A stretch of 17,518 nucleotides of DNA, from positions 1 to 17,518 of the forward strand of contig JNEM01011561.1 in NCBI GenBank assembly GCA_000697335.1. The letters run 5' to 3'. The notes beneath the pieces are model-generated. The model did not search any database, was not told the origin of the DNA, and was given only the letters and a program-made list of their open reading frames with translations. Shown here one piece after another: positions 12,722 to 17,518 of the stretch (positions are counted from its first letter, which is position 1; every line of letters begins with the position of its first letter). The stretch is from Conidiobolus incongruus B7586 (taxonomy: Eukaryota > Entomophthoromycota > Entomophthoromycetes > Entomophthorales > Conidiobolaceae). The position numbers were made by a program, and so were the translations under genes.

Positions 12722-14936
12722 TCAATTTTCAGTTTTTTGTACCTTGGGAGAGTTAAGAGAAGATGGGGAAATTGGTCTTTTGCGGGTATCATTGACAGGT
12801 TCTTGAGCGATGGAGTTGGTACTAGCTTCATCTTCGAGCATGATGAGGTCATCGTCATCTTCAACTTGGATTGCAGATCCGTTAGTCTGTGTATTATCTC
12901 CATTCTGAGCAGATTTTTCATGCTCAGGACACTTGACCCTCTGAATCATATCCTGCTTATTTAATGAGGAGAACAATTCTGTATGGCTCACAATGAAGTT
13001 GAGAGTTTTGAGTTTAGGGTGTTCGAAAGACACTTGAATAGTGCTACCATCAAAAAGACCCAAGCTTTCGAAGCTATTATTCAAATTATCTTGGAAATCA
13101 GGATCGAGTAAGAGTCGAGAGCCTTCCGATATGGAAATTTCTTGGAATATATCGTCCTCAAATTCATTACCCAAAATCTCTTGATAACGGTGGCTAAGTC
13201 GATCACGAAGATTTTTAAGTGTAAAATGAGTAGTGTCAATTGTTAATGAGTAATGAGACACGGAGCAAACATAGCAATCTGGATTAGGAGGTGCGAGTGG
13301 CTCGTTGATGAAGAGGTGCTGACGTTTACCTCCTGGAACTACAAAAGTTGTTTTGCATTTATCAAGCTGCCCCATAAGCACCTTATAAGCCTGAATCACA
13401 ATGAGACCAGCGATAATTGCATTTGTTGTCGCGATTGCAGGAATGATGTTGCCAGCCATAGCTTTAGCTTCAAATTGTGATTTCTTTTCAATTCTGTAAA
13501 CGTGAGCTCTCAGATTCGATGTAGCAGCGACAAAAGTCATAATAAGTTCATCATCTTTATCGAATTCTAAAAATTCATCAGGATTATTTTTTCTGAGTTC
13601 GATGAGTCGATAAGCAAGCTGTTTGGTACTAATATAAAAGTTAATTAAAATGATATGATATAATCGAATATAATTACCTGGAAAGGAAAATTTCAGCAGT
13701 GTCCTTTAGAGGTAAGATTTTTTGCAAACGATCTAATTTATCCTTATTTGAATGGTTGTTGACTTGACCATTAACTTGAGCTTCTCCCAAAATCTCATCC
13801 AAATCAAGGGGCTTAGGGGGTTCTCGATTCTTCCACATTTCGGGAATATTTGCTAATCTTATGATATCATCTTTAAACACCTTGTTAAAGACGTCTTTAG
13901 CAAACTCGGGTTTGTCCATAGATTCTCTAAGTCGCTTGAGTGCTTGAGCTTCAGTTTGAAGTTTTTTGATTTCTTCAAAATTTTCAGAATTTTGATTCAT
14001 ATCGATTACATCTACTTTTTCGTCTGAATCATCCCCAAATAATTGACTAGTTTAAATCATCAATAATTTGTCAAAAGGTTTGTAAGATATTAATTACTTG
14101 AACAAATAACTTTTAGCCCAAACGATACAATGAATTGGAAGACTTGGAGTACTGCGAATAGTACAAATGGGATAAGTTTTAGGAGGTTGTTTGGGCTGAC
14201 AGTCGTAGCATTCTGAAAATCCCTAAAAATAATATGCTTTAGAATTCTCATAAAATGCAATAAACATTCAATATAAATTACTTTTTTGATAAGAGTAACT
14301 TGACCCAAATAGCCAGCAGAACCGGATTCAATGAGAGGAACGTTGGCTTGTAAGCACATTTTATTTACATGACGACGAGCATCTAAATGTTAATTAATAA
14401 ATAACAAAAATATAATGAAAATAAGCTTACCCATATTATCCAAAGCATTTAATACTAAATTAAAATTTTTAAAATAATTCAAATCAAATTTGGAATCCTT
14501 GATATCAGCTTGTCTAGATAAAATTTTAACTTTGTTATTAAATCTTAAAGCTGCCGATCTTGCCACCTATTTAAAATTAATCTATAAATAGTTATGAAGC
14601 AGAAGATAAAACTTACGTGAGCTTTAGGCTGAGAAACATGAATTTTTTGGAATAAAAATTGTCTATTTAAATTAGAGACGTCAATAGTATCTAAATCAAC
14701 CTTAATAATAATGTTCAGTCAAATTGGTAATATTTTAATAATAGATATTTAATTACAATTTCAATATCTCTAAAACCACCCATAACCAAGTTTTTCAGTA
14801 ATTCGCAACCAATGCCACCAGCGCCTACTACCAACACTCTACATTTGCTAAGTGGGGAAGTAAGATGATTTGGGAGGTACTGGGGTAAGTTCTCCAACCT
14901 ATTCCTTTGTAAATCTTGCTCTTGAAACAAATTCAT
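12722..14936 (-). CDS. UBA2: SUMO-activating enzyme subunit 2 (UBA2/SAE2)
   Basis: Catalytic half of the SUMO E1: with AOS1/SAE1 it adenylates SUMO, forms a thioester and hands SUMO to UBC9; nuclear. Exons in transcript order: 14936-14757, 14700-14617, 14566-14431, 14382-14282, 14222-14098, 14046-13678, 13628-12722 (stop TGA), all GT-AG. The product is 633 residues, close to yeast (636) and human (640). Seen: nucleotide-binding loop [14 protein letters not shown] (~34-47); [16 protein letters not shown] (62-77); NALDNMDARRHVN (~128-140); [11 protein letters not shown] (~152-162); zinc ligands CYDC (C172, C175) and CYVC (C450, C453); and active-site Cys187 in [18 protein letters not shown]. 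Then come [53 protein letters not shown] and a ubiquitin-fold domain (~457-535). The C-terminal tail carries [12 protein letters not shown], a likely SUMO-interacting motif, and a basic RKRP...PKVQK nuclear-localisation-like stretch. All key residues are present, so the enzyme looks intact. It is convergent with eIF3j. Confidence 0.96.
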
Positions 14937-15678
14937 TAATAATTTAAATAATATATATTAATAATTTAATATCAGAAATAATAATACAATTGTAATGAAA
15001 AAAAAATATAAATTTTAGATGAATTGAATAAATGTAAATAAAGAAGTATCGTATTTAAATATTGGGAAAGATTAGATCAAACCTAAGATAGTACCCAGTT
15101 TTTTTGATGTGATTATCTGATTTTATTTTAAATTTGTGAGTTTATCAAGATATTTATATTGAATTTGATTACTTTTTCTACTTTGGGACAATAAAGGAAA
15201 AATTGAAATTTTAATATGTTGGTTTATGCTAAATCCATTATTATGTGATTATAAATTAATGTTGGACTGGTTTCAGTAGTTTGAATTAAAACAACTCAAT
15301 TTCTAAAATAGTTGATAAACATTGATATATTATTTGAATCATAATTTTATATCTATATCAGTTATTTACTTACCACTTGAATGTTGTTAACTTGAGTAAT
15401 ATATAAAACGCATTGTTTAGTATAACCTGATAATATCTTAAATTTCAAAATATATATATTTTTAGTTTAAATACATTCCTAAATTTATTAAAAATTTAAA
15501 ATAGTAAAAATCCAAATTGTTTAGACAAACTCTAAGAAAAATATTCAGTAACATAATAATTAAAGGTTTTAATATTTATTCTATATTGAATCCATAGTGA
15601 TGGAATAATTTGATACACTATTAAAGTGAAATATAAATAGAGAAATACCAAAATGCTTTATTTTATATATAACTTTGA

Positions 15679-15717
15679 TGTGTCAATCACAAGTAAACTA
15701 TCAACTTGTGATACACA
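15679..15717. repeat. Hairpin-forming inverted repeat
   Basis: TGTGT (15679-15683), a 2-nt bulge, then ATCACAAGT (15686-15694). After a 9-nt loop come ACTTGTGAT (15704-15712) and ACACA (15713-15717). This gives 14 base pairs with one bulge, including several G-C pairs, which is unusual for this AT-rich desert. Confidence 0.7.
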
Positions 15718-15915
15718 AACGTAAAAATTTGAAAGATATAATTGTTAATTGTTGCAACACAGTATATATAAAAATATATTAATGTAATGCTTCAATTAAT
15801 CGCAATCAAATCAATTATTTTAGAAATATTTTATCCGGTCATTATATCCAAGTCGAATAACTTTTTTCAGTTGTTTTATCAAATGTTGAATAATTTGATG
15901 AAATATATTGATGAT

Positions 15916-15933
15916 TTATTGAATATTCAATAA
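15916..15933. repeat. 18-bp perfect palindrome
   Basis: TTATTGAATATTCAATAA is its own reverse complement. In DNA this AT-rich a palindrome of this size is only mildly unexpected. Confidence 0.8.
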
Positions 15934-16352
15934 GTTTCAAATGAATTAATATTTTTGATTATATCATTAAAGAAAGGATATGAAAAAATATTCTCAATAA
16001 TTTTACGCAATTTTTTTATATTCTATAAAATATACCATTAATTTTTTATTATTGAATAATAAATCACCTGACAAGCAATATTAATTGTAATCAACAGTTT
16101 AAATAGCATTAATTAATGTAACAAATATTATAGCGAAGTAAATCAGATAAGAAAACTAATTTTTCAATAATTTAGTTTTATTAACAAATACTTCAAATTG
16201 ATAATATCTTATAGAAATTTTTGAAAATTATATTGATTAATACGATATCGGGATAATATTGATAACAGTTAAAAATGGCCACTGTTTATATTGAAATTAA
16301 ATACAAAACAATACTAATATCAGTTGCAATCATCATGTTCATTATTTTTCTC

Positions 16353-16459
16353 ATTTTGCAAATTTTATATTACCAAAATCTTTCTTAGTATAAAATATTA
16401 TTAATTCCATGTGATAAAGAAGATAAAAATTATCACATGATACGTAATAATTGCAAAAT
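16353..16459. repeat. Nested inverted repeat / hairpin
   Basis: Core hairpin: CATGTGATAA (16408-16417), a 12-nt loop and its exact complement TTATCACATG (16430-16439). An outer pair, ATTTTGCAA (16353-16361) and TTGCAAAAT (16451-16459), flanks it asymmetrically. Possibly one imperfect element about 107 bp long. Confidence 0.6.
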
Positions 16460-17518
16460 TTGCTTGAATGTCAAGATTAAAATTTGAAAGTATTGATTGT
16501 AAATTATCCAGATTAATGGTCATTAAAAAATTATCATATTCTATATTTTTCAATTATCAATAGTTAACTGGGACTGTAAAAACCATTCATCAACTCATAT
16601 TAAATTATTTTAATTATTTTAAATGTTATTTTGAAGAAAATTATAAATTGATACTTGATAAAAATTAATCAGATTGATTTTGTTAAGATATAAATTAAAT
16701 GCTATATATGATAAATTTCGACAATCATGTTAATATCTATTGCGATGAATGTAATCAAAAAATTCAATAAATTACTTATTGAAATTTTAATCTAAATTGA
16801 ACTATAAAAATTGATAAATTTCAATGCTTTAACTATATTTCCATTGAATTATAGATCATTCCAGAAACTATATACACCTCCATCACTAAGTAACAGAGTA
16901 ACACTCAAATTTAGTCATATTTAATGAAACCAACCAATTAAAAAATGAACCGATTAAATTTGAATGAGGGTTGGTGAGTAAAAAATAATGCAATTTTTAA
17001 AATTTATATTAGTCTTAAAAATCGTCTGATTTTCACAATTACTTAATAGACTTTATTTCACATAAAGATAAATTTGAATTTTTTTCTCGAATTCCACAAC
17101 TTGACCAAAAAGGAATATTCAGATATTTATTTTATCACCTTTGATATGTATACTTATTAAAAACAAAATTAAACAAATAGAAATAAAATTGTAATTAATA
17201 TTTGTCATATTTATGTTAAACATATAGGGTTGGCCTTGATTGGAATATTATATTTTAAAATAATTTCAAATTTCTAAATTAATAAAAAATAATCATTGTA
17301 AATTTGCATTATTATCAATTAAGTATTTCTAAAAATGATTATTATAAAAAATTTTCCTTTGGAATTTTTTTTTTGAAATAAAAAAATACTCATATATAAT
17401 ATTATAATTTAGTAATCCCAGTCTATTAACTTTAGAAATATTTAATAATTTTTTAAATAATATGTTAATATAAAACATATATAATAAATTTTATTATTAT
17501 ATGAAATTCATAATATTA

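Larger units (their letters stand above)
14937..17518. other. AT-rich gene desert right of UBA2
   Basis: About 2.6 kb upstream of UBA2 to the window edge. No open frame with coding character, no tRNA boxes and no recognisable mobile-element coding region. It contains hairpin-forming inverted repeats at 15679-15717 and 16408-16439, and a palindrome at 15916-15933. The left end should hold the UBA2 promoter; no specific element is clear. Confidence 0.7.

Noticed and set aside
12658-12921. Minus-strand frame overlapping the end of UBA2
   Set aside because: It is the same DNA as the UBA2 tail read in another frame; the UBA2 frame carries the family-like sequence.
14211-14222. Alternative UBA2 acceptor CAG ten bases into exon 5
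   Set aside because: Its use would shift the frame and lose GFSECYDC; the upstream TTTTTAG gives the conserved zinc-ligand block.
14937-17518. Search for an undescribed gene system or mobile-element coding region in the right-hand desert
   Set aside because: No long or motif-bearing frame on either strand; only AT-rich DNA and small inverted repeats were found.

Overview
This window looks like AT-rich nuclear DNA of a eukaryote, most likely an early-diverging (zygomycete- or chytrid-grade) fungus. The case rests on five spliced protein genes with fungal or general-eukaryote housekeeping products. Their exons are clearly less AT-rich than the surrounding DNA. I reconstructed 28 introns, all 48-65 nt long, mostly with GTAA-type donors, TAG acceptors and CTAAC/CTAAT-like branch sites. 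Both TAA and TGA serve as stops, so the standard code fits. The species assignment is inference; the gene identities rest on conserved motifs read directly from the translation.

Layout. 1-3370 (+): all but the N-terminal part of UTP22/NOL6 (Nrap), seven exons visible, cut by the left window edge. 3602-5542 (+): KRI1, six exons, one intron apparently of the GC-AG class. 5543-8309: 2.8 kb of very AT-rich DNA holding a degenerate tRNA-like sequence (minus strand, 5807-5901, followed by a T9 run), a (TA)14 tract and an imperfect inverted repeat at 7113-7212. 8310-10470 (+): RGP1, seven exons. 11099-12122 (+): eIF3j/HCR1, six exons, the first of only 13 nt. 12722-14936 (-): UBA2, seven exons, convergent with eIF3j. 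14937-17518: 2.6 kb of AT-rich DNA in which I see no gene, but several hairpin-forming inverted repeats and an 18-bp palindrome.

Functionally, UTP22 and KRI1 are nucleolar factors of 40S subunit assembly, and eIF3j/HCR1 acts in 40S initiation complexes and (in yeast) late 18S processing, so three of the five genes serve the small ribosomal subunit. RGP1 is half of the Ric1-Rgp1 exchange factor for the Rab6/Ypt6 GTPase at the Golgi. UBA2 is the catalytic subunit of the SUMO-activating enzyme. I see no evidence of an operon, a mobile-element gene, a virus-derived element, a CRISPR array or a novel multi-gene system. The most notable points are the likely GC-AG intron, tandem and decoy splice acceptors, the tRNA-like relic and the hairpins in the gene deserts.
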